Below are positions 1-5,785 of a stretch of DNA of 13,460 nucleotides, piece after piece. The stretch is taken from contig CAZBWW010000025.1 of NCBI GenBank assembly GCA_964496005.1, positions 1 through 13,460 on the forward strand, written 5' to 3'. The notes below the pieces were generated by a model. The model was not told where the DNA came from. It searched no databases and was given only the letters and a program-made list of their open reading frames with translations. A program made the translations under genes and the position numbers. The stretch's first letter is position 1. The number at the start of each line of letters is the position of its first letter. The stretch is from CAZBWW01 sp964496005 (GTDB taxonomy: Bacteria > Patescibacteriota > WWE3 > UBA101185 > UBA10185).

Positions 1-1
1 C

Positions 2-1330
2 ACATTCGGATTACTAATATTAACTGTTCGCGAACGCTTACTTACACCCGACCTGTACATTGGAGCACTGGAAAATGCCGGTGTTTACACTCAGGTCGCG
101 GAAACTGTCGAAGAATTCGCATCTGAAGCGTTAACCCAGATAGTAACAGAGATCTTGACAAGTGCTGGTACCGGCGTTGTTTCAGCAGTTACAGAAACGG
201 AACGTGGTGCGGAGATCGGTACTCTTTTGGTAGGTAAAGCGGTTGGATTACTTGAAGGCAATGTGGTGCAAAATGAAATTGATTCGTTAGTTAGAACAGC
301 ATCTCAAAACATTGCCCTTGAAGACAGTATTAGAACTACAACAAACGGTGCAATTGAAGGCACACTTGCATGGCTTAAAAGTGATGCTGCAATGCCCGAA
401 GCTCTGAGCTTTATTCCATCGGTTGAGCAGGTCGAAACACTCGAAAAGGAAGGATTGATTAGAATTGCTGCAGGTGTAATTATTCAAAACGCAGTCGGGT
501 TAGGTGAACTGCCTCAATGTAAAACTCCAGGCAACGAGACAGAAAATCTGAACTTCATTAATAGCAGAGATTTTGATAGCGTGTACTGCACATCAAACGC
601 AATTCAAAACGTAATAAAACAAGAAATTGACCGCTCAATTCCGGTTCGCTTCGTAACCCAACTCCAATCATATGTTGACCAATTAGTTGTCCGGTATGGA
701 ATAGAATCAGTAATTGATACGTTAATTCAAAGTGTAAAAAGTTTAGCTTATATGCTTGAGAGTATTTCTGAGTTTAGGAACTTTGTACAAATGACACAAA
801 AGGTTGGTATAGTTATGTTGCTCTTTTCAGTACCGTTTGCCATATTTGTTCATGCTTTGTCAGATAGTAATCGGAGAAAGACATTGGCAGAAGCGTACTT
901 CACAGTGGGTTTAATACTAATTGTAACTAGCTTAGTTTATATGTTAGCAGCACCCGAGATTGTGCAAACACGTATGCATTTTGACCGGTTGACTATAGCA
1001 AATCAAGCACTGTCCCCTGCTAGAAACGCATTACTAACACAAAGCATTACACAAGCTGCAACAGATATAGTTAGAGGTGCATTTGATTATACTTTAATAA
1101 CCGGAATCATAATTTCGGTCTTATCTCTTATATTTATAAACTTGCGGGGTTTTTCAAAAAACAAAGAGGCTGAAGCAAACGTGCAAACTATGGTTAACGA
1201 CGCAACAACTAGCGAAAATGGTCCTGAGTCAGATAGTGATCTAGAGGATGAAATTGAAGATAATGCTGAAAACAGTAAAGCTGATGAATCAGAAAGTACC
1301 GAGTCCGATGAAGAAGACTTCGACAAGTAA
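2..1330 (+). CDS. Membrane protein of unknown function, 5' end outside the window
   Basis: The reading frame is open from the first bases of the window to a TAA at 1328-1330, so this is the C-terminal 442 residues of a longer protein; a TTG at 155 is in frame but has no reason to be the start. Seen in the sequence: a long hydrophilic, helix-rich region (residues 1 to about 265) with two cysteines near residues 173 and 196 that could form a disulfide, three hydrophobic segments at about 268-287, 298-317 and 363-381, and a very acidic Ser/Asp/Glu-rich tail of about 55 residues. The simplest topology puts the long region outside the cell and the acidic tail inside, with another membrane segment expected before the window. 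I do not recognise the family and give no function. It is followed by a separate RRM gene with its own promoter. Confidence 0.75.
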   Translation, partial: TFGLLILTVRERLLTPDLYIGALENAGVYTQVAETVEEFASEALTQIVTEILTSAGTGVVSAVTETERGAEIGTLLVGKAVGLLEGNVVQNEIDSLVRTASQNIALEDSIRTTTNGAIEGTLAWLKSDAAMPEALSFIPSVEQVETLEKEGLIRIAAGVIIQNAVGLGELPQCKTPGNETENLNFINSRDFDSVYCTSNAIQNVIKQEIDRSIPVRFVTQLQSYVDQLVVRYGIESVIDTLIQSVKSLAYMLESISEFRNFVQMTQKVGIVMLLFSVPFAIFVHALSDSNRRKTLAEAYFTVGLILIVTSLVYMLAAPEIVQTRMHFDRLTIANQALSPARNALLTQSITQAATDIVRGAFDYTLITGIIISVLSLIFINLRGFSKNKEAEANVQTMVNDATTSENGPESDSDLEDEIEDNAENSKADESESTESDEEDFDK

Positions 1331-1342
1331 CATCCTATTAAC

Positions 1343-1404
1343 TTGTATATTTCCAGTTTAATGCTACAATACCCTCAGTTTAAGTTTTACTGTTAAACTA
1401 TAAT
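1343..1404 (+). promoter_or_regulatory. Promoter region of the RRM gene
   Basis: Two candidate -10 boxes lie between the membrane protein and the RRM gene. TTGTAT (1343-1348) and TACAAT (1365-1370) are 16 bp apart. A perfect TATAAT lies at 1399-1404 but has no good -35 at the usual distance. Transcripts would carry a leader of roughly 100 to 135 nt. Assigned by consensus only. Confidence 0.45.
1377..1399. other. Inverted repeat at the RRM promoter
   Basis: AGTTTAA (1377-1383) and TTAAACT (1393-1399) form a perfect 7-bp inverted repeat with a 9-nt spacer, and the right arm ends on the first base of TATAAT. It could be an operator or a leader hairpin, depending on which upstream -10 is used. 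Confidence 0.4.
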
Positions 1405-1461
1405 GCAAGGAAATCTTTCTGGAGCTATCCCGCAAGTATTCTCCATCATTAGAAGTTCGAA

Positions 1462-1487
1462 CAGTTAAAGCTCTCAAAGTTTAACTG
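1462..1487 (+). promoter_or_regulatory. Leader hairpin directly before the RRM ribosome binding site
   Basis: CAGTTAAA (1462-1469) and TTTAACTG (1480-1487) form a perfect 8-bp stem with a 10-nt loop. The next bases are the Shine-Dalgarno-like AAGGTGGTGA (1488-1497), 13 nt before the ATG at 1511. A hairpin touching the ribosome binding site could tune translation; this is inference. Confidence 0.45.
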
Positions 1488-1510
1488 AAGGTGGTGAATA
1501 CTGAAGAAAT

Positions 1511-1762
1511 ATGACAAAATTATACGTTGGTAATTTACCTTATTCTACAACTGAGGACGGGTTAAGAACAATGTTTGCTGACTACGGTACAGTAGTATCC
1601 GCTGTAATTATTACAGATAAAGCTACAGGTAGGAGCAAAGGCTTTGGCTTCGTTGAACTCGAAGACGATGCACTCGCACAGCAAGCCATTGAACAGCTAA
1701 ACGGTACAGATATGGATGGTAGAAACATTGTTGTAAACGTTGCTCGTCCGATGAGAGATTAA
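1511..1762 (+). CDS. Single-RRM RNA-binding protein
   Basis: An 83-residue protein made of one RNA recognition motif. RNP2 (LYVGNL, residues 4-9) and RNP1 (KGFGFVEL, residues 43-50) are both intact, including the aromatic residues that stack on RNA bases. Family knowledge: stand-alone bacterial RRM proteins of this size are cytosolic, bind single-stranded RNA, and in cyanobacteria are often cold-induced. There is almost no sequence outside the domain. The ATG start is supported by AAGGTGGTGA at 1488-1497, though the spacing is longer than ideal. The gene stands alone, with a structured leader of over 100 nt before it and a hairpin after it, so it is probably monocistronic. The specific RNA targets cannot be read from the sequence. 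Confidence 0.93.
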   Translation: MTKLYVGNLPYSTTEDGLRTMFADYGTVVSAVIITDKATGRSKGFGFVELEDDALAQQAIEQLNGTDMDGRNIVVNVARPMRD

Positions 1763-1783
1763 GGATGTAGTCGTTGGACTATA

Positions 1784-1821
1784 AACACACTTGGGCCGGC
1801 TTTATGCCGGCTCTTTGTGTT
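1784..1821 (+). terminator. Hairpin terminator after the RRM gene
   Basis: An inner perfect stem GCCGGC (1795-1800) / GCCGGC (1806-1811) with loop TTTAT sits inside an outer stem AACACA (1784-1789) / TGTGTT (1816-1821). The downstream run TCTTTGTGTT is only partly U-rich, so termination may be incomplete. Confidence 0.6.
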
Positions 1822-1837
1822 GCATAGTCACTTCAAC

Positions 1838-1866
1838 TTGAAAAAGATTCCGGACTGGCAGATAAT
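1838..1866 (+). promoter_or_regulatory. Promoter of the thioredoxin/CcdA-like unit
   Basis: TTGAAA (1838-1843), a 17-bp spacer and GATAAT (1861-1866) match sigma-70 consensus spacing. Transcription would start near 1873, giving a leader of about 30 nt with an AGGAAA ribosome binding site (1891-1896) before the ATG at 1903. Confidence 0.5.
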
Positions 1867-1902
1867 GAGATTTGATCGTACTTAGTTATAAGGAAACGGT
1901 AT

Positions 1903-2175
1903 ATGAAAGTAATTAAAATTGGCGCTGAATGGTGTAATGGCTGTGTAGTAATGAGGCCACGATGGAAAAAAATTGAAGCAGAAAACCCATGGTTAAAAAC
2001 CGAATACATTGATTACGATAAAGATAATGAGAAAGCGTTAACCTACGGTTTAGATGAAAATAAACTTCCCACGTTTATATTTATCGCCGAGGATGGTACT
2101 GAACTGGACCGAGCACATGGAGAACTTACAGAAAAAGCAATAACGGAAAAGATTTATGCGTACAAGGAAAAGTAA
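1903..2175 (+). CDS. Small cytosolic thioredoxin-like protein
   Basis: A 90-residue thioredoxin-fold protein without a signal peptide. The redox motif is WCNGC (Cys11 and Cys14), close to the N-terminus after a short first strand, and the cis-proline that faces the active site is in LPTF (Pro56). It is slightly shorter than typical thioredoxin (about 105 residues), and CNGC replaces the usual CGPC, so its redox potential and partners may differ. AGGAAA at 1891-1896 supports the ATG start. The gene ends 21 nt before a membrane protein that combines an exported thioredoxin-like domain with a CcdA-like transporter, so the likely job (inference) is to supply cytosolic electrons to that membrane protein. 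A general cytosolic reductase is the alternative. Confidence 0.88.
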   Translation: MKVIKIGAEWCNGCVVMRPRWKKIEAENPWLKTEYIDYDKDNEKALTYGLDENKLPTFIFIAEDGTELDRAHGELTEKAITEKIYAYKEK

Positions 2176-2196
2176 ATATTCTACATGCTTATTTGA

Positions 2197-3489
2197 ATGA
2201 TTAACACTCGTAAACAACATTTATATAAGACGCTTTATTTACTTCCTTCGCTGATAGTTGTTGTTTTGTTTACCGGCTTTATAGCCAATACAAACCAGTT
2301 ATTTGCAGCTGAAAGTGATTTACCTAGCCCTCCCCAACCTCAAAGTGTGGATATTTATCTCTTTCATTCGGAGGGCTGTCCTCATTGCAGAAATGAGATT
2401 GCCTACTTGGAAGAAACATACAGTCTTGACCCGTATGTAAAACTAAATTTCTACGAAGTTTCAAAAAACCGAGAGAATGCAAAATTATTTGGTGAGGTTG
2501 GTAATTTTATGAATGTTGAGGTGGGTTTTGTGCCATTTACTGTGATCGGTTCTGATTATCATGTGGGTTTTGATGAGGTTAAGACACCTGAATTCATTAA
2601 CACTAAAATTGAGGAGGTAAAAACCAGGAATGATATAAATAAGCTTACTACGGAATTCTTTGCTAACCAACATAAACAGACCGAAAAGACAGGTCAACAA
2701 AAGGTTGCGGTTGATTATGAAAAAATTTCTGAAATACTACCCAAGACTATCGCTATACCTATAATAGGAAACGTCAGTACTAGCGGATTATCTTTGTTTA
2801 TGCTAACAATAGTAATCGCCTTTGTAGACGGCTTTAATCCGTGTGCAATGTGGGTGTTATTGTTTTTAATTAGCCTCCTTTTAGGCATGCCTGATAGAAA
2901 AAGAATGTGGATAATAGGTCTTACTTTTCTTACAGCTTCGGCGGTTGTAAATCTATTGTTTATGACAGCGTGGTTAAATTTCTTTATGTTAATCGGCTAT
3001 ATAACTTGGGTCAGAACTATAATTGGAATAGTAGCTATTTTAGCTGCAATTTATAGTTTTAGATCTTATATTACTAACAAAAATGGCGGGTGCGAAGTTG
3101 TGGATACAAAAAAAAGAAAAGCTACATTTGAAAAACTCAAGCAAATTACCCTAAGCAAGAGTTTGGTTTTAGCCCTTGTAGGAGTTTCTATGCTAGCTTT
3201 CGCTGTTAACCTTGTAGAAGCTATATGTTCTGCCGGTTTACCGGCAATATATACCCAAATTCTCGCTCTTAATAACCTAACTACACTCCAGAATCTCTTT
3301 TATATGCTACTTTATCAGCTGATATTTATGTTGGACGACATTATAATCTTTGCAGTTGCCATGCTAACTCTACAAGCTGTGGGTATTCAAAGTAAATATT
3401 CACAATATGCACGACTTATTGGCGGGATAATTATGCTCGCTATCGGGCTTGCATTAATCTTTGCCCCCCAGTTACTGCTTTTCGGATAG
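2197..3489 (+). CDS. Exported thioredoxin-like domain fused to a CcdA/DsbD-type membrane domain
   Basis: A 430-residue protein. Residues 1-37 form a signal peptide or anchor ending near FAA. Residues about 51-150 are a thioredoxin/glutaredoxin-like domain with CPHC (61-64) and a Val-Pro at 112-113 in the cis-proline position. From about residue 197 to the end there are about six membrane helices resembling CcdA/DsbD-beta, with Cys216 in NPCAMW and Cys344 in EAICSAG, the pair that shuttles electrons across the membrane in that family. A further Cys299 lies in a polar loop. The arrangement resembles a DsbD whose periplasmic reductase module is N-terminal. It probably moves reducing power from the adjacent cytosolic thioredoxin to disulfides outside the cell. 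No clear Shine-Dalgarno is seen before the ATG at 2197; translation may be coupled to the upstream gene. Confidence 0.85.
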   Translation: MINTRKQHLYKTLYLLPSLIVVVLFTGFIANTNQLFAAESDLPSPPQPQSVDIYLFHSEGCPHCRNEIAYLEETYSLDPYVKLNFYEVSKNRENAKLFGEVGNFMNVEVGFVPFTVIGSDYHVGFDEVKTPEFINTKIEEVKTRNDINKLTTEFFANQHKQTEKTGQQKVAVDYEKISEILPKTIAIPIIGNVSTSGLSLFMLTIVIAFVDGFNPCAMWVLLFLISLLLGMPDRKRMWIIGLTFLTASAVVNLLFMTAWLNFFMLIGYITWVRTIIGIVAILAAIYSFRSYITNKNGGCEVVDTKKRKATFEKLKQITLSKSLVLALVGVSMLAFAVNLVEAICSAGLPAIYTQILALNNLTTLQNLFYMLLYQLIFMLDDIIIFAVAMLTLQAVGIQSKYSQYARLIGGIIMLAIGLALIFAPQLLLFG

Positions 3490-3505
3490 AATAAAATCTA
3501 GCACT

Positions 3506-3532
3506 AAATTCGAAGAATCTTGCCTTGAATTT
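3506..3532. terminator. Weak hairpin between convergent genes
   Basis: AAATTCGAAG (3506-3515) pairs with CTTGAATTT (3524-3532) in 9 bp with one bulged G and an 8-nt loop. It lies between the ends of the CcdA-like gene and folD. There is no U tract on either strand, so a role as terminator is uncertain. Confidence 0.25.
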
Positions 3533-4332
3533 CAAATCTTGAGGTGATTCATTACCAAAAACCTTACAACAAGTGGTCCCATACCCCCAGGTGACGGTGA
3601 AAGTATACCTAAATGTCCAAGTTCCGAATGCATATTCAAGTTTCCAGGTGATCCAAAATCAACGACATGTGCTCCTACAAGAATGTTTTCACCCTTTATA
3701 ATGTTTGCGCGATCAGCAGCTAATACTATTAAATCTGCTCCTAAGTTTTGCTCGGCAATGTTATCGTCAACATCATAAGATACAACATGTGCACCTAGCC
3801 CTTGTAAATAACGTTCTACAACAGAACCAACTAAAAATCCCTTACCTACGACAATAGCTTTCCGCTTATTCATCTCTATGCGTTCAGTTTTCAAAAAATA
3901 CTCAAGTGCACGCGCAACAGGAGGTAAAAAGCCAAAATTTCCGGAAAAATACTTTTCTCGTCTACCCGGAGACATCATGTCCACATCTTTTTCTTCAGGT
4001 AATAAACTTAGTACTTCGTATAAATTCGGACGGCTAAGTGGAAGTTGTACTAACACACTTTTAATATTAGGGTCGGTGAAAACGGCTTTAGCCAACGCAA
4101 GAATCTCATCATCAGGCAAGTCACTTGAAATTTCCTTTAACTGAAATTGCAAGCCCAGCTGTTCACAAAGCTTTTGCTTCAGTGTTACATATTTTTTTGA
4201 TTCTTCATCAGTACCAATTAAAATAACTCCTAAACTATTATCCCCTCTTACAGCGTCAGGATGTAGCTCCAAATAGTTCGCTATTTTTTGTTCTAATATG
4301 TAGGCGTGCTTGTTACCGTCAAATAAACGCAT
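3532..4332 (-). CDS. folD: FolD, methylene-THF dehydrogenase/cyclohydrolase
   Basis: A 266-residue FolD, slightly shorter than the usual 280-290. The family reaction interconverts 5,10-methylene-THF and 10-formyl-THF with NADP in the cytosol. Seen: Tyr48 and Lys52 in YVTLK, matching the catalytic Tyr-x-x-x-Lys; VQLPLS (95-100); KDVD with Asp118; the nucleotide-binding VVGKGFLVG (161-169); and SPSPGGMGPL (245-254). Departures: the usual P-C-T-P element is FLPP, the GRS of the cofactor loop is GKG, and the GDVDF segment is reduced. The fold and catalytic lysine are kept, but the balance of the two activities or the cofactor preference could differ. A -10 box lies 6 nt before the ATG, and a structured RNA with a terminator lies upstream on the same strand. 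It ends convergently with the CcdA-like gene and stops at TGA. Confidence 0.93.
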   Translation of the reverse strand: MRLFDGNKHAYILEQKIANYLELHPDAVRGDNSLGVILIGTDEESKKYVTLKQKLCEQLGLQFQLKEISSDLPDDEILALAKAVFTDPNIKSVLVQLPLSRPNLYEVLSLLPEEKDVDMMSPGRREKYFSGNFGFLPPVARALEYFLKTERIEMNKRKAIVVGKGFLVGSVVERYLQGLGAHVVSYDVDDNIAEQNLGADLIVLAADRANIIKGENILVGAHVVDFGSPGNLNMHSELGHLGILSPSPGGMGPLVVRFLVMNHLKI

Positions 4333-4338
4333 ACTAGC

Positions 4339-4344
4339 ATTGTA
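4339..4344 (-). promoter_or_regulatory. -10 box for folD, leaderless arrangement
   Basis: On the minus strand TACAAT (4344-4339) is followed by 6 nt and then the folD ATG at 4332, so the expected start of transcription coincides with the start codon. The -35 region is poor. No Shine-Dalgarno is present. Confidence 0.4.
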
Positions 4345-4387
4345 TCAAAACAAAGAAACGGGATATATAAGTAACGGTGTAAAACTA

Positions 4388-4415
4388 AAAAAAGCCTGCA
4401 ACCGCAGGCTTTTTT
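4388..4415 (-). terminator. Strong intrinsic terminator ending the structured RNA
   Basis: A perfect stem GCCTGC/GCAGGC with a 4-nt loop, flanked by an A6 run on one side and a T6 run on the other, so it can end transcription on either strand. On the minus strand it lies after the structured RNA and 55 nt before folD. Confidence 0.88.
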
Positions 4416-4618
4416 AATAATGCAAGAGTAATAATTCCATGCCCGATGTGGCAGTCAACCAAAATTGTATCCCGTATTTATATGTGGGTCCAGCGTGATT
4501 GATTTGTAAATCAACCAACAGTAGTCCCTAAATTACCGGATTGCAGAGAAACACAATTTTACCTTGGTTTCAGCGCACACATCAGGACTGGGGCTTGCGC
4601 CCTAGAGATTTCTCTCAT
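4388..4618 (-). ncRNA. Structured RNA of about 230 nt, family not assigned
   Basis: There is no sizeable ORF here, but there is a clear transcription unit on the minus strand with a promoter (4653-4625) and an intrinsic terminator (4415-4388). Helices found by hand: a hairpin GAGA-GAAA-UCUC (4616-4605); a hairpin GGGC-GCAA-GCCC (4602-4591); a long-range 9-bp helix CCUGAUGUG (4586-4578) with CACAUCGGG (4450-4442); AAAAUUGU (4560-4553) with ACAAUUUU (4468-4461); a 12-pair helix between 4541-4529 and 4480-4469; and a terminal hairpin GGUUGAUU-UACA-AAUCAAUC (4516-4497). AGAGAAA (4615-4609) can also pair with UUUCUCU (4551-4545), a pseudoknot. GNRA loops appear only on this strand, which supports the orientation. 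It lacks motifs I know from RNase P RNA, tmRNA and SRP RNA; 6S-like or raiA-like identity is possible but unproven. It could also be a leader controlling folD. A 19-codon frame (4618-4559) starts at the predicted first base. Confidence 0.7.
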
Positions 4619-4624
4619 AGTTGT

Positions 4625-4653
4625 ATTTTACTAAAATTTTTAGCTGAGGTCAA
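4625..4653 (-). promoter_or_regulatory. Promoter of the structured RNA
   Basis: On the minus strand TTGACC (4653-4648), a 17-bp spacer and TAAAAT (4630-4625), the best sigma-70 match in the window, with a start near 4618. An inverted repeat TTAGCT/AGCTAA (4640-4645 and 4657-4662) brackets the -35 box and could be an operator or a weak terminator for the protease gene upstream. Confidence 0.7.
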
Positions 4654-4696
4654 AAAAGCTAATTTCCGTTAGTACAAAATGTATTACTAATTTGCA

Positions 4697-5329
4697 TTAC
4701 AGTGCTAAACCCAATACAACAAGTAAGAAATTGAGAACCGGATTAATTATAGTACTGGTTGCGCCAGTTAGCATAAGTAATAGCAATATAGGCACTCCGT
4801 AAGGTGCAAGCTGTAACCACTGAACTGATAAATTTTCCGGTAACATACCGTTTACTATCTTAAACCCGTCCAGCGGGTGGACCGGAATTAAATTAAATAA
4901 CCCTAAAACAAGGTTATAAAATGTTACAAGATATAAAAACTCACTAAAAATTGGGGTGTAGTTTAAGAAGTTAATCAAGATGGCAAAAGTAACTGCAAGT
5001 AAAAAGTTGGACGCAGGACCGGCTAATGCAATTAACGCACCATCCCTCTTTGGATTCTTTAAATTAAAAGGATTAAATGGAACCGGTTTACCCCACCCAA
5101 AACCTATAAATAAAATAAAAAGTGTACCTATGGGATCGAGGTGAGATGCCGGGTTTAGTGTCACTCTACCTAAATATTTTGCGGTATCATCACCGAGCCG
5201 ATGAGCAATATAAGCGTGTGAAAATTCATGACTAGAAATCGAAATAACTAATGAGAGTGCAAGTAATACAAATAGTATTGGGTCTTCACCTAACAACATT
5301 ATGGGGCTTGTAAATCCGCGTGAAAGCAT
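4697..5329 (-). CDS. M50 family (site-2 type) membrane metalloprotease
   Basis: A 210-residue multi-pass membrane protein of the minimal M50 type. The zinc motif is HEFSH (residues 34-38) inside the first strongly hydrophobic helix, and the third zinc ligand motif is N-x-x-P-x-x-P-L-D-G (Asn146 to Gly155, Asp154). GRVTLNPASHLDPIG (54-68) and GPASN (104-108) also match the family. Members cleave membrane-embedded segments, as in regulated intramembrane proteolysis, but many short bacterial members have no known substrate, and none is suggested by the neighbours. There is no PDZ or CBS domain. The ATG at 5329 is preceded by TATAAT with 6 nt between, so the mRNA is probably leaderless; an internal ATG at residue 11 is possible. 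It is divergent from secE and lies upstream of the structured RNA on the same strand. Confidence 0.9.
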   Translation of the reverse strand: MLSRGFTSPIMLLGEDPILFVLLALSLVISISSHEFSHAYIAHRLGDDTAKYLGRVTLNPASHLDPIGTLFILFIGFGWGKPVPFNPFNLKNPKRDGALIALAGPASNFLLAVTFAILINFLNYTPIFSEFLYLVTFYNLVLGLFNLIPVHPLDGFKIVNGMLPENLSVQWLQLAPYGVPILLLLMLTGATSTIINPVLNFLLVVLGLAL

Positions 5330-5335
5330 ACGGTG

Positions 5336-5341
5336 ATTATA
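5336..5341 (-). promoter_or_regulatory. -10 box for the M50 protease, leaderless arrangement
   Basis: On the minus strand a perfect TATAAT (5341-5336) is followed by 6 nt and then ATG at 5329. The spacing puts the transcription start at the start codon. The -35 region is weak and touches the left arm of the inverted repeat at 5362. Confidence 0.5.
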
Positions 5342-5361
5342 GCATTTAAAGTTTTGGGTTT

Positions 5362-5442
5362 AGGTCGGCGGGGTGTGTCTAACTAGGAGGATCTAGGAAT
5401 AACAACATTCTTTTTATCAAAAAACGCACACCCCGCCGACCT
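5362..5442. repeat. GC-rich 16-bp inverted repeat with 49-nt spacer
   Basis: The arms 5362-5377 and 5427-5442 are perfect reverse complements over 16 bp (left arm AGGTCGGCGGGGTGTG). They stand out as GC-rich in very AT-rich DNA. The spacer holds a short direct repeat CTAGGA...CTAGGA and an AGGAGG with no start codon after it. The element lies between divergent promoters, so it is not in the place of a terminator for either gene. It could be a small repeated element, a leader RNA structure for secE, or an operator. No second copy is seen in the window. Confidence 0.6.
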
Positions 5443-5446
5443 TATT

Positions 5447-5470
5447 CGCGTGTCTTTGGTCAAGACAGCG
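5447..5470. other. Second hairpin in the secE upstream region
   Basis: TGTCTT (5451-5456) and AAGACA (5462-5467) pair perfectly around loop TGGTC, extended by CGC/GCG outside with one bulged G. It follows the 16-bp repeat by 4 nt. The function is unknown. Confidence 0.4.
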
Positions 5471-5556
5471 GAGTTATTATAAGCAATTTAAAACTAAATA
5501 GCAACTTACATAAGAATATTAGCTAAAAATATTATAAGTGTTTTTCGTTTTACACC

Positions 5557-5589
5557 TATAATTGTAAAATAAGCCAAAAATGATAGAAT
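5557..5589 (+). promoter_or_regulatory. Promoters of the secE operon
   Basis: Two options. TATAAT at 5557-5562 has a poor -35. TTGTAA (5562-5567), a 16-bp spacer and an extended -10 TGATAGAAT (5581-5589) would start transcription about 4 nt before the secE ATG at 5600, close to a leaderless message. No Shine-Dalgarno precedes secE. Confidence 0.45.
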
Positions 5590-5599
5590 AGCTAAGATT

Positions 5600-5785
5600 A
5601 TGACCAAAATTGCGAATTTTTTAAAAGAGTCTTATGCAGAATTAAAGAAAGTCAGATGGCCAACAAGAGGTGAGGCTATTCGCTTGACTGGTTATGTTAT
5701 TGGTGTTAGCTTAGTGGTTGGCGTTTACGTAGCAGCCCTAGATTACGGCTTTCAAGAGCTTTTGGCGTTATTAATTAATAGGTAA
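5600..5785 (+). CDS. secE: SecE, preprotein translocase subunit
   Basis: A 61-residue single-span SecE of the short type found outside gamma-proteobacteria. An amphipathic N-terminal stretch with the signature ELKKVRWPTRGEA (residues 14-26) is followed by one membrane helix (about 31-53). It clamps the two halves of SecY in the Sec translocon. The secE-nusG-rplK-rplA order is the standard bacterial arrangement and supports the call. The secY gene is not in the window. No Shine-Dalgarno is present before the ATG; the nearest -10 is only 10 nt upstream. Confidence 0.95.
   Translation: MTKIANFLKESYAELKKVRWPTRGEAIRLTGYVIGVSLVVGVYVAALDYGFQELLALLINR

Noticed and set aside
155..157. TTG at 155 as the start of the first membrane protein
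   Set aside because: The frame is open through to the window edge with similar protein-like sequence upstream, so the gene is truncated by the window.
1403..1468. 21-codon ORF in the RRM leader
   Set aside because: It starts within the TATAAT box and has no ribosome binding site or recognisable sequence; probably chance.
3878..4144. 88-codon plus-strand frame inside folD
   Set aside because: Shadow frame of a well-supported FolD; low-complexity composition and no ribosome binding site.
4388..4618. 6S RNA
   Set aside because: There is a long rod, but two hairpins precede it, the large internal bulge is one-sided, and a pseudoknot is possible, which is not the typical 6S shape. Kept only as a possibility.
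4388..4618. Structured RNA on the plus strand
   Set aside because: The stems are symmetric, but the good promoter and the GNRA loops exist only on the minus strand.
5362..5442. tRNA (for example tRNA-Trp, often next to secE)
   Set aside because: The size is about right, but the 16-bp terminal stem, lack of a TTC-type arm and lack of D-arm bases exclude a tRNA.
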